From Dryococelus australis (Eukaryota; Arthropoda; Insecta; Phasmatodea; Phasmatidae), in contig CM057009.1 in NCBI GenBank assembly GCA_029891345.1, positions 92,179,416-92,243,415 of the forward strand: 64,000 nucleotides of DNA, read 5' to 3'. Of the stretch, positions 11,418-22,800 are shown piece by piece. The notes under the pieces were generated by a model. That model saw only the letters and a list, made by a program, of their open reading frames with translations, made no database searches and was not told the DNA's origin. Position 1 is the first letter of the stretch, and each line of letters begins with the position of its first letter. Both the position numbers and the translations under genes were made by a program.

Positions 11418-11827
11418 CGCAGATGCAGAATAAGACTTAGATGCGAAGAGGCAGAAGCTAGCCGAGAGGATCCACCTTTCACGGCAGCTGCTGTCAAACT
11501 AAGCCTCTCAGCTTAGCTACCTGCTCCTTATAATATACGACTATGCAAGCCGTATGACATAATATTGACTTTGAACCAATCGTACTGCACCATTAATACA
11601 CTGTGCAGACACCGAACAGCCAAACACCGAGTTGCCACGTGATTGCAGCTGGCTCACCACGTGAGGTGTTGGTGGTGCTTTTGGTGGTGGTGATGGTAGT
11701 AGTCGGCAAATTGGCATATTTCGGGCTCTTTGTTTTGGTGTGTGTGTGTGTCTCCTGGGTAAACTGTATTTGCACTTTGCAATAAAAGTACCTAGAACTA
11801 GAGCAGGCTGCCTCCCACCACGCTATG

Positions 11828-12082
11828 CTATTGGTCGATGCACACAACTTGAACTTTGTATTGAACAATGCAGCACCACGGCAGGTCACCACCATGCTTC
11901 CCAATTGGTCGTCGCGGAAAAGGACGCTTCGTACAGACCATTCTCTCATATCGGCGAGCATTTTGAACATAGGTGAAAACTCGATCGCAGAATCGGCACT
12001 GGTAACAAGCAGTTAGCGATGCTACAGATCGCAGCTCCATGGTCGTTGAGGTCAAAGGCAGGCCTTCGTATTCGCAATTCAT
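11828..12082 (-). pseudogene. C2HC zinc-finger exon, left arm (inner)
   Basis: An 84-codon frame opens at 12082 with MNCEYEGLPLTSTTMEL. It contains YQCRFCDRVFTYVQNARRYE followed by RMVC: two Cys, the aromatic and hydrophobic finger positions, then Tyr where His is expected, and a final Cys. The finger is therefore a damaged C2HC type. A GGTGGTGAC donor-like site follows KRPFPRRPIGKHGG, so the open frame beyond may be intron. The right-arm copy begins at 12849 with the same first seven residues but diverges in frame. Confidence 0.55.
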
Positions 12083-12136
12083 CTTCGCGGTATGAGAGCA
12101 CTCTAATAAAAAACCAAAATACTCGTACGCCCCACA

Positions 12137-12760
12137 ATAAAATTCGTAAGTACTATATAAATATATATATATAACTATGTATATAATTATTTATATGAAT
12201 TTATATATGATAGGAAAATGCATAATTATGAATAGGTATATAAATATGCATAATTATATAAATATGGAAATATCAAGTTATTTTACATTTATTTTATACC
12301 TAATTATGTATAGGTATAGGTAAATAAATAGGTAAATATAGAATTATTTTCAATTTATTTTATATATAAATATGTATATCTAATGTTTCCTTTTATTAAA
12401 TATTATATATATATATTATTAAATATATAAAATTGTTTTAAATAAGTTCTATGTATGATTATGTACATATAAATATGGGAATATAAAATTATTTTCAACT
12501 TATTTACGATAAAATAATGTATTTTTATAGGTGTATATATATGCAGATATAAAATTATTTTTAATTTATTTTATACATAATTATGTATAGGTATATAAAT
12601 TAGTAACAATAAAATTATTTTCAAATAATTCTATATATAATTATGTACATATAAATATGGGATTATAAACAAATTAATTTATATACGATAGGAATATAAA
12701 TATAATTATGTATAACATAATATATAAATATGTATTTATATAATATTGGAATATACGTAT
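12137..12760. repeat. AT-rich spacer between palindrome arms
   Basis: Very AT-rich sequence with irregular repeats of AAAATTATTTTCAA, ATAATTATGTATAGGTATAT and TATAAATATGGGA, spaced roughly 60-150 bases. It contains no gene. It separates the two inverted arms and is likely to have kept the palindrome clonable and stable. Confidence 0.65.
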
Positions 12761-12848
12761 TATGTATACACTAAATTTTATACCTGCGTGTTTTCTTCTG
12801 GAGCATACGAGAATTTGGGTGTTAACATATTGCTCCAATACCGCGAAG

Positions 12849-13130
12849 ATGAATTGCGAATACGAAGGACTTGCCTTTGACATCGACGACCATTGTGCCG
12901 CGACCTGCATCATCGCTAACTGGATGTCGCCAGTGCTGATTCTGCGATCGAATTTTCACCTAAGGTCAAAATGCTCGTCGGAATGAGAGGGTGGTCTGTA
13001 CGAAGAGTTCTTTTTCACACGAAGACCGATTGGGAAGCATGGTGATGGCCTGCCGTGGTGTTGCTTTGTTCAGTACATTGTCCAAGTTGTGCATCAACCA
13101 ATGGCGAAGCATATTGGGAGCCTGCTGAAG
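12849..13130 (+). pseudogene. C2HC zinc-finger exon, right arm (inner), broken
   Basis: The mirror copy of the frame at 11828-12082. It opens MNCEYEGLAF and then shifts frame; the finger (FCDRIFT, then NARRNERVVCTK) is readable only in another frame and holds a stop. His is replaced by Asn at the ligand position where the left arm has Tyr, so both arms lost this ligand independently. Confidence 0.5.
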
Positions 13131-13499
13131 TTCTAGGAACTTTTATTTCAAAGTGTAAATACAGTTTACCCAGGAAGCGATGTAATATACCGAGGGGCCT
13201 GGAAATATACTTTTTTAAAGCGAGAATATTAAATAAACTATTCATGTTTCAGCTTTTGGAGGTAGGGCTATATCACTTAAAATAGGAGGAATTTATTTTA
13301 ATTTGCGGCCCACACACACACACACATACACGAAGTGCCCGAAATATTCCAATTTTCCGACTGACTACTGAATGGTGATGTACGATTGGTTCAAAGTCAA
13401 TATTACTTCATAGGGCTTGCATACTCGTATATTATAAGCAGTAGGGCGGTAAGCTGAGTGGCTTAGTTTGACAGTGGCTGTCGTGAAAGGTGGATCGTC

Positions 13500-13930
13500 T
13501 TGGCTAGCTTCTGCCTCTTCGCATCAAAGTCTTATTCTGCATCTGCGATGACTTCGGGCACTCCAGAGCTAATAGTTGCTACGGCTGTGCTATCGACTTC
13601 TTCGGGAGTGATACCTACAACACTTTTCCCGGAATTACTTGCTTTTTTAGCTCCAGTACTTACATCTCCAACAGGCCTGCCCGAGTCTTTGCCTCAACCC
13701 CTAAATCGTCATCAGTGTCACTTTTGCACAGGGTATCATAATGTACGGCCACATGAGTGCTATAATTGTGCTACGAATTCCTGTCTTAGGTCATATTTGA
13801 GCGCTAGGTGCGGTAAGTAGTTCAGTCGTAGCGACAGTTTACTTAGACATGCGAAGACCTGTAAAGGTGAAGCGCATTTCTCGTTCAGTACCTCGGTATT
13901 AGGTTTGTTGCAAGCAGGTTTATTGTAACT
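13500..13930 (+). pseudogene. C2HC zinc-finger exon, right arm (outer)
   Basis: A 106-codon frame opens at 13500. It has a Ser/Thr/Pro-rich leader with TSGTPELIVATAVLSTSSG, then NRHQCHFCTGYHNVRPHECY and NCATNSC. Here the frame runs unbroken across the point where the left arm is shifted. It stops at 13820 inside the last finger (LSARCGK, stop, FSRSDSLLRHAKTC). Past the stop the frame continues to about 13928 with an intact HAKTC. Comparing the arms, each is broken at a different site. Confidence 0.6.
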
Positions 13931-13949
13931 TTTTTCGAGTTTTTGTTTT

Positions 13950-14395
13950 CAAGGTCATTAAATGTCATGGGGTTAATGTCAAGGTTACCAGCACGCACTA
14001 TGGTGGTATTAGTCAGTAATTTAATACGCTCATTGACTTTTATGGTTTTTTCTACAGGTTTTTGTTTTCAAGGTCATTCCAAGTAATGGGGTCAAGGTAA
14101 GGGTCACCTGCATGTAATATGGTGGTAGTATAATGTAAATGTAATATGCTTGCTGACTTTTATGGATTTTTATCCATCTATTGTTTTCAATGTCATTCAA
14201 AATCATTCAAGGTGATGCGGTCAAGGTCAGTGCCACAGGCTTCCAATATGGTGGTAGTAGTCTGTAATATCATATACTTGCTTACTTTTATGCGTTTTCC
14301 TCAGTTTTTTGTTTCCAAGGTCATTAAATGTCGTTGGTTCATGGTCAAGGTCACATGCATCCAGAATGGCTGCTCTGATGGTTAACAGCACCAAT
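13950..14395. repeat. tandem repeat, about 120-bp unit (right arm)
   Basis: Three to four units carry TTTTGTTTTCAAGGTCATT, GGGGTCAAGGT, TATGGTGGTAGTA and GCTGACTTTTATGG. They are the inverse of 10711-10995. Each unit supplies one or more AAGGTCA hexamers. Confidence 0.65.
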
Positions 14396-14573
14396 ATGGT
14401 TGACAGGGTATGGGGGAGGTGGGTGGAGGTCTTACGACTAATATTTTGTGTGAGGGGGTGAGGGTGGAACCTCAGGGAATTTAATTTTTTTTAAATATTT
14501 TTTTGGTAATTTTATTTATTTATTTTTAAAATAATTTTTTGGATTTTTAAAAAAATTGTTTGGGTTTTTTTGT

Positions 14574-14602
14574 TCAAAGGTCAAGGTCAAAGGTCAATTG
14601 TC
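14574..14602 (+). repeat. hexamer array, AAGGTCAAGGTCA type (right arm)
   Basis: Three AGGTCA copies lie in direct orientation with 0-1 base spacing (AAAGGTCAAGGTCAAAGGTC). This is the inverted partner of 9735-9800. Confidence 0.6.
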
Positions 14603-14742
14603 AACGGTAAATTGGCACTGGCTTCCAATATGGCCGTCGGGCACCGGAATTATATATCAGCAGTTGCTCCGAGTTCCGATGCCCCCGGCTCTGGAGCTCC
14701 GTTGCCCCATGCCCTTATGCCAGAACCGGCTACATCATTCTA

Positions 14743-15163
14743 TAGGTTGTTCACGGTAAAATGAGCACTTTTGAAAACCCTGCTTAAAATCTACTTGTAT
14801 GCACATTGCGTATCCGGCCGCCTTTGTAAAATTAACATTGCCACGGGTCTTACCACTTTATTTAGGCGTCGGTCAAGTGAAACTATGAAATTATTAGAGA
14901 AAGAAATATTTTACAAATCTGCTAATTTTTACACTTCGATGCATTAAGAAAAAAACACTTACGAAATAAATAACTTATGTTATCACAAATGGTCACCTAA
15001 CACTTTTTATTCGACGTTAATATATGGAACTACTTTCCCTCTATCGTTACCAACATTACTGGGCGTATGTCACTCCCTGCGCCCATTATAATATATGCAG
15101 GTAGAAGCAGTGACTTTTTCTAAGGTTGAGTTCAAAAGTACTCACTTTATCGTGAACAGCCTT
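14743..15163. mobile_element. TA-target MITE, copy C (full length)
   Basis: Ends TAGGTTGTTCACGGTAAAAT and, inverted, AAGGCTGTTCACGATAAAGT; TA on both sides (14741-14742, 15164-15165). It abuts the outer end of the palindrome's right arm. It is 421 bp, with no coding frame, and lies in the opposite orientation to copy A. Confidence 0.8.
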
Positions 15164-15421
15164 TACTCGTGCACATAGTTGTATGTGTAATTCAATACTG
15201 GTATCACATATAGTTGTTATTTTATTGATACTATTCCATAGTCAGTGGCCTTCCAACGGATGAGCTTCAAATTTTTAACTCCTCCGACTATGGTAATGTC
15301 AATATTTGCCCACTTGGTAACAGATGCTGAATACTGAGGTTTGACAAGTCTATCCTGCCGCATAAATAAAACGAAAGTAAGGAAAATCTTTAGAATATAA
15401 AAAGAATCGAATGAATTAGAT

Positions 15422-16483
15422 CAGTGGTGTCCAACCTTTTTGTGCAAAGGACCGCAACTCTCAATGTGGACAAATTCATAGTTTGAAAAAAAAAATACAA
15501 ATAATGTAGTTTTATTAATAAAACACACTACTCGCATCACATTCAAAATACTAATTACAGAAAATATCCACATCGAAAGGAATTAGGCTTAAAATTATGA
15601 ACTTGTTTTTACACAGATCTCTAAAATAAAAAGTTAATTTGAGACTTGGCACTGCTTTCCACCAATAAGTTTACCAATGTCAGGCATTATTGACGAGGTT
15701 GCAACATGCAGTGAACCCTCTAGATGACCATCCGTAAATCGCGATCTTGACGTGCTCTTAACATGCTTCATTCTAGAGAAGACTTGCTCACACAAATATG
15801 TGCTACCAAATAATGAAGTCATTAAAATGGCATGTTTGCGAATTCTAGGATAAGTTTCCTGCGAGACGTATTTCTTGTAGAAATCCAACAAAGAAAATTT
15901 GTTAAACTTATCTTTCAAGTCTGACGCACACTTAAGATTAACACACTCCATTCGCAGGTCCTCTGGAACGTCATCGATACTAATGGAGAATGGACACGAA
16001 TAGAGGTTGAAACTTGCAGTATTCTTCTTGAAGTCTTGGAATCCGGTGTCGAATAGTTCCATAAGTTCCGATATAATGCTGGCATATTTTTGAGAGTCGG
16101 AAACAGTATGCTTCTGCAGAGCTAGGAAGTGTGCAAAGTTATTTTTAGTATCTGTGATTCCCAAAAACGTAATTTTGTTTCAAAGGCCTTGATGTGATCA
16201 AACATAGAATTTATCAGCTGGCCCTATGCGGGGTAAACACTCAATGGACCATGTGGATTGTTTCCAGCCAACACTCACTATTCACATGTAACATACCACT
16301 CGCCTGATACAGGAATAACTCCCGTGAAATTATGTTTACATTTAAAACACAAAAAATTGTTTTCATACATAACGAAGCCCGCGCGGGCCGCATTTCATGA
16401 CACGACAGGCTTAAGCCCACGGGCCGCATTACATGACACGGCGGACCGCATACGGCCCGCGGGCCACGGGTTGGACATCTCTG
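15422..16483 (-). mobile_element. hAT element, shortened, with TIRs and target duplication
   Basis: Left end CAGTGGTGTCCAACCTTTTT and inverted right end CAGAGATGTCCAACCCGTGG share the CAG-G-TGTCCAACC terminus of a hAT group. The flanks are AATTAGAT (15414-15421) and AATTAGTT (16484-16491), a 7-of-8 match to the 8-bp duplication expected of hAT. The right part holds GC-rich GGCCCGCGGGCC repeats. At 1,062 bp it retains only the 3' end of the transposase gene. Confidence 0.85.
15634..16213 (-). pseudogene. hAT transposase, C-terminal fragment
   Basis: From about 16213 the minus strand reads DHIKAFETKLRFWESQIL, shifts frame near 16145, then stays open to the stop at 15634. The C-terminal part includes TSLFGSTYLCEQVFSRMKHV and SRSRFTDGHLEGSLHVATSS, the hAT dimerisation region. 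This layout resembles the ZBED/GTF2IRD2-like branch of hAT-derived proteins. The BED finger and catalytic core are missing, so it is inactive. Confidence 0.8.
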
Positions 16484-16489
16484 AATTAG

Positions 16490-16890
16490 TTTAAAACAAC
16501 AGCAAAAATATTTAAAAAATAATGAAAATAAGTTACATTAAATAATTTAGATTGCATAAGGACAACAAATAGTGATAAACGATGAAAACATGTGAATTCT
16601 AAATAATGCAGCAAAAACCAGCGAAATCGAGTGAGAAACAACGAATGCAAATATAATGTAAAAAAAAATTGTGAATTCGAAAAAAAAGGAATAAAAAATT
16701 TAACGAGACTAAATGGAAACTAGCAAAATATAATAAACAACTAACTGCGAAATAAGGAAATGTGGTGAAAACGAACTAAAAAACAGTGCAAACCCACTAA
16801 AATTAGCAATATAATTCAAATACCAAAAAAATATAATTAGAATTTTGCGAATATAATCACAACGTTCGAAATAAAAAGATGAGCTAATTT
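16490..16890. repeat. A-rich low-complexity region
   Basis: Loose repeats of AACAGCAAA, AATAATGAAAA and GTGAATTC-like words with a strong purine bias on the plus strand. No gene. Confidence 0.4.
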
Positions 16891-16899
16891 CAAGCACGT

Positions 16900-19800
16900 C
16901 TGTTGTACAGCCTTCGACTCCGGCTTAGAATAAACAAAATAACGCATTTTAGTGATACTAATATTAAAACTTGCACGCAAGCAGTTACATTAAACGTAGC
17001 TTACAAATTATTATTGTTTCTACGTGAATTTCTAAACAACTCTTCTTTATGATAATGTTTATAAATACAAAACTTATTTCTCGTTTTTTAGTTTAAGTTA
17101 CTCTCTACAAATTATAGTACGTATGTACTTTCTGCCGAAGTCGGTTTTGTTTATTAGAGTTCTGCAATAGCGTAAAGAAATATTAGTGAAGTTGTAGGGT
17201 TCCGTGAGGCACTAGAAAGACTGGGTAAAACCGTCCGCCAATTTTGAATCAAATGTATGGGAGGCAGACGATTAGAGGAAGCCAATAAAGTTTCGGTTTC
17301 TCCTTTCGTCGGCTCTTGCGACCAGTAAGCTTACGAGAAGCATATATAGTTTAGCAACATTGGCTAGTAGCGTTGCGTTTATATTGGTAAGCCGTTGTGT
17401 ACCAAATTGTGCGCGCTCGTGAAATAAGGAAAACGGCAATTGGAAGCTGCACTACTAGGGAATAAAGGCTGTGTTTTTCCATAAGCATCTTGCACCAAGA
17501 TATGCATCCTTTGGATTAAAATTTCTAATGGTGCATACATTAATTAGCTCATTTGGTTCAGCGCCTGATTACTGATGTAAACGTCGCCAGTTTGTATGTT
17601 ATGCAGTAATTTCTTTTCGCGGTAAATTTATAGTTTGCAGCATTTCAAATATCATATAGTTTTTATATATCAGAGGGCCATATACGTATTCGGAATATAT
17701 TATTAAATATTAATCACTGTTTAAAAAATTACTTGTCAGTTTTTTATAATTCTCGCTATACTACCTATGACAAAAATTCATATATGGATAATTCGTGTGT
17801 CTTAAATAGTAGTGCATAAAACTTTTAGTTTAATATCATTCATCTGTGATCCAAAATATGGCTCTTGCCGAATGTAATTACTTATTAAAATTCCGCAACG
17901 TAAGTAAACGATCCCATGTAACATAAATTATGCTTAAGTACATTTAGAAAAAAATAATTGTGAGCAACACAGAACTGATGACTGAAGCAATGTAATGTTG
18001 CGTTATATAAATCATCTAATCTTTGTAAAATTAGCTGCGTAAATGTTTAATAGTTATATAATTTTAAAATGATATTTTTGAGATACTGTATTTGAGGCTA
18101 GCTAGGTTAAGTTTGTACACGGCAAGCGCAAATCTAAGTCATGGCCCCAACACAAAACCTTTAATAAAATCATTCGGAATTTAAGGAAAATTCTTTTTTT
18201 TATGCTCAATTTTCACGGGAAAGATGGCATGTTTGCAGAGACAAGGTCACGTGACGATTTCTCCGCGGTTATTTTTGTCGGAGAACCGCTGAAAGTAGCG
18301 AATGTTCATGGCAAAATTATATTTTTGCGTGTCAGTAACAAAGGGATTAAAACTAAAAAGTTGAAAAGGCTCAGATTAAAACTTATTTTTGAATGATTTT
18401 TATAGTGCTGGTATTTTAAATATGAAGAAGAACGGAACACTGCATTTCTAGTTGCGTGCTCAAGTGTATGCAAGCGTTGCCAAAGAATGAGGACGATTAA
18501 ATTTTTTTTTATATCCCTAGTGTTCGTAGTTCAGTCCATAATTAAATTAAAGTAATCAAAGCAAAATTACTGTACACTGTGGGGAAGCACATAATAATGA
18601 AGTACAACTACTTGATAGTGAACTAAAATTGGCGAAATTGGGTGTCGGGGTAAGAATTTATTTCTATATTGGGCGTAGGCTACATATCCGCCATGGATCG
18701 TACGCACTTTTAAACGTATCAATGCAAGTGTGAGATTAAAAATCGAATCGTTGTAGTTAAAAAATAACTCGAAAGATCAGTCCGTTGCGTCGTGGGAATA
18801 ACAAAGTAGGCATATCAAACGGTATACTGATTTCAACGAACGTTTTAATGGTTTCTTAAGCAATCAACTCCGTTAAAACGCGCTTTCTCATCGTAGCCAG
18901 TTGAAACATACTGGGATAGTGATGAATTAAGTGTTAATTCCTCGGATGCACATGTGCAAGCAAATAAACGTACAAGGTACGTTTTCCTCGAGTCATCAGT
19001 AAAGTAGGTTCGTTACGGACAGATCGCAAGATACGCATATACAAAACAGTCTGACAAATCTGATACATAGACGTTTTGATACGTGATGGAGAATAGAAAA
19101 TGAGGGTATATCTTAATGGCCACAGGAAAGCTGGAGGATGTGTGATTATAGAGGGTTCCGAGGAGCTTGAACGATAACCCGATGCTCAGATTTTTTTTTT
19201 TCTGTAGGTTAGGGGATTGGAAGTGAACAACCACCACCTTCCTGTATAGACCTAGGAAGTCGAATAGTATGAGAAATGCTAGATACTACAGCGGAAACAT
19301 AAAATTTGTGTCTAGACAAGAGTAATAAAAAGCTGGCACAAAAGAAAAGGCGAGAGAAAATATTTGTTAGTGGAAAAATAGTGGGAATGCACAGCAACCG
19401 AGAGCATGCGTAAAATAAAAATGTGTCAGGGTAATTATAAGATAATAATAATGGCTGGGCAGGAGTGACTTAGAGTATAGTTTAGAGCGCCTCAGAAACA
19501 TAAACGGTTTAAGTAGTACGAGGGATTTATATAACTGGTAATGAACAAGAGAAGACACGAAAATAAAAAAGAAATATTTCTGCGATGAGGACATGGAAAA
19601 GTTGAAGTAACCGATAGGAAGAGCAAAAGTAAATGAATTACTGAAAAAAGTGTAGGTACAAAAAACATAATAAATATTTATGGGTAAGAATAGTATTGCA
19701 ATACCAAATATAGGCTTGCGTTTACATAATTGTGATCATCCCATTCTCCCAGAACAGTCTATATTACATCACTATCGTAAGTAGTATATAATAGTTGGTT

Positions 19801-22800
19801 CTCGAACATTGTATTTTAGTGGAAAAAAGTCTGGTAGACTAGGAGGATGCTTCGGGTCGGCTCGTGAGTGCTCGGTAGTCTTCGGCGTTTCGGTAAATGA
19901 CTGATTGTCGACCTTCGGAGTGAATACCTATGTTATCTTAAGATTGGTTGTCTTACATTATTTTCGTCAAGTCTATTATCGACCAGAGAAGTGTCTTCAC
20001 GTCTAAAGGTTCTAACCACTCTGCGAAATAGAATTTCTTTTAAGACTAATTTGTTTGCATGGGGCAGCACTGTTTAAGAGTTCGATACTCATATTTGTAT
20101 CTTGTTTCACTTCACGGTTCCCTGTCGTGATACTCAACTAACGATTCGATTGCCTTTACTACATTTTATATACATGTACTTTATTCGTTTGTATCTATTA
20201 ATATGCATATTTCTAAATGTTCTCCCATATCTCAGAAGAACTTCAAATAATTTTTTTAAATAAGAGTAAACTGTACTTTTTATGATCCCAAGTCTCGAAC
20301 TCGGTTGCCCATGCTTCTCCGCCGAGGATTGCTTGCTGCTATAAATGTTGCATATTAACATATTAACAGTCAGAATTTGATGCATGTATATCGCTAAAGA
20401 AAGGATATGAAACTCCAGATGCAATTCGAACTGCACGCCTCATATCTCTTCTCCTACATGTATATTCATCACCTATAGCTTATTAAAAAATATATTCTAT
20501 CTTACAGACTCCATTAACTTAATACAAATTGTATTCCTTCATTTTCTCCTAAAGACATCTTTCAGTGGTTCGTCCTTTAGTACTACATAAAGGCTGGGTC
20601 TGGTGTAGACATCCAGATAACGTAGGTGTGGCACGACCTTTGGTGACCCTGGCCTTTGGGTGTGGCCAGGTTGGATCTGTGTGACCTTGGCTTCCCACTT
20701 TAACCACATTTTCTGAAAACTGGTTTGTTATATGCTACTAAATCATCATATTCGCTGACGAGTCTTTCATATAGATTTTTGGTCGTATCACGATTACTAA
20801 TCAAGAAATGTCTGCAGACATGTGCACGCAAAATGATCTCACTTGACTGTAAGTCGGAAGCATGACTTTTAACATTTCCTTATTTGGTTCCTTAGGCTTC
20901 TTATGTGCTTCAGATTTATATGACAAGTAATAATTACATAGGCCAAGTTAATGTTTTTCATGACCGTGCAATTTATGTTTACATTGCCGTTGGAGAAAAT
21001 GGAGGATGAAATAGCAGTAAATAAAACCTTGTTTTGTAAACCAAAAAAGTAACAAATTATACGTTACGTGTCCATGATGCAATTCTAAAAACCTTATTCA
21101 CTTAGTGATTTACAATATCTTTTTCAGTTTGAAGATTTCTCAGTCAAGAAATCCAGAATGTATTCAAATATGCTATTTGTATAAGATATTTACTGCATTA
21201 CTTAAATTACAAAGTCTTTCTTTATTAGTACAGTATATAACTAGGTGGAAATAAAATTATTCTTCTTTGAAATGTTGTGAGGGCTTAAAAAGGAAAAGTA
21301 AATATTATTGTGTATAAAATAGGGAATCTTTGATAATAACTTTTAAAAACTATGAAAACCTAGGGGAAATTTGCAGATTTTTATAGGATACAAAATTAAA
21401 ATCGTAGAAGGTACATTGGCATTGTCTCATAAACTTTTGAGAGAGCTTACACAAAAAGGTTTAAATATTTAAGTATATTAGCAGATAATTTTTTCTGATG
21501 ATCGCAAATAATAGATAAAATATTTAATTTATATATAACGATTTGCTAAATACTTAATACCTTAATATTGAACCAAATCTGTTTGATTTGGTTTTATTTC
21601 ACTTTATTTAAATGTTATTACGTATCGCAAAAATGAAAATATTTTAATTACAGGAGTGGTATCTTAATTTTGTTATTATGTTACCATACATTACCAAAAA
21701 AATAATTATGAAAACTAAATAGTCAATTTCTCTCATGTTATTATTATATGCTTTATATTATTGACGTATTTAAATGCTTGTTTAAATCTGTATGTGTTCG
21801 AGCTCACGTTAATGTTAAGGCAAAATCCGTACTAAATGTAGGTAAAGCACTAGTAAAATTTCCTAACAACTATTTTATGTTTATCGGCCAACTGTCGCAT
21901 ACTCTTCGCGTTGCACTGGTTAAATGGAGGCACGTTCAAATGATTTACTGTAACGAAAAAAATTATTAGGTCTTTTAGAGATGCAAAGAAGGCCGCCTGC
22001 ACTACAAACGAATTGCTTGCTTTATACAGAATAAACGTGGCAACAAAGTGACCCAATGTTGTTTTATTTTTACACCAAATTCTGTTGTGTCACATCTACC
22101 AGCTAGCAGTACGCAGCAGGAACTATATCGTCTGTGACTTAAAAGGCTTGTGATGTTTCCGGATACCATCCGTCGTTTGCAAAACACATTTTCATTCCTC
22201 GCCATAATTTTATTTCCGTTGCGTTGAACAAGAATTACATTGTAAGGGCCTAATAACAATGGGATGGTTTACGACATCTGTGTGATTTCTGTGCTCTTTG
22301 TGAAACAAGTTTTGTTGCACGTGATTACATAAAATAATTTTGGGCTGCTTACTCAAATCCCACTGTTTACATTTACAAATTTTTTACGTGAGATTATATT
22401 TCGCCAAATTTTGCCATCTTAATTTACACACAAATGATTGGTAAAAGTGGCAGTTGCGAATACGTTTAAAAATACCGTAACCATGAATTCATTAAAATAA
22501 ATATTTCATTTTTAAATATCTTGTATGTCGCTGCATTGTAAAAAAAAAAATTACATTATATTGAAGAAAAAAAAGAATTTTTATCACAGTTTAAATTTCA
22601 GGGTTACTTTTTACTCCAAATTGCATAGTTCCTGTAATTACATACTGCGTCACCTGAAGCACACATAAAGTTATATTTACTCAATCAGACTGATTGGAAT
22701 TCATTTTTATGATAAAATTATTCTTAACCTCTTAATACAAACTTTCATACAAATATGCTAAATATAAAGGATTTTAAAACGAAGTATATATGGCTATATT

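Larger units (their letters stand above)
9596..14742. mobile_element. 5.1-kb foldback (palindromic) zinc-finger element
   Basis: The left arm (9596 to about 12110) is repeated inverted in the right arm (about 12785-14742). Outer ends correspond: GCCGGTTCTGCCGGAAGGGC at 9612 matches the inverse of the right end near 14725, and the CCAATATGGCC/GGCCATATTGG blocks pair. The inner ends correspond from ATGAATTGCGAATACGAAGG (minus from 12082, plus from 12849). By eye the arms are about 80-85% alike where they align. The left arm is longer because it holds a 237-bp MITE and a short tandem block. Each arm carries an outward-reading C2HC zinc-finger frame. No transposase is visible, and I found no target duplication. 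It could be a transposon of unknown type or an inverted segmental duplication. Confidence 0.75.

Noticed and set aside
11593..11970. 125-codon minus-strand frame with Thr/Lys runs
   Set aside because: It is a different frame of the zinc-finger exon running into a GT/CA microsatellite and intron-like sequence.
22002..22259. 85-codon minus-strand frame rich in Cys and Arg
   Set aside because: No motif I can name, no splice context and no second copy in the window.
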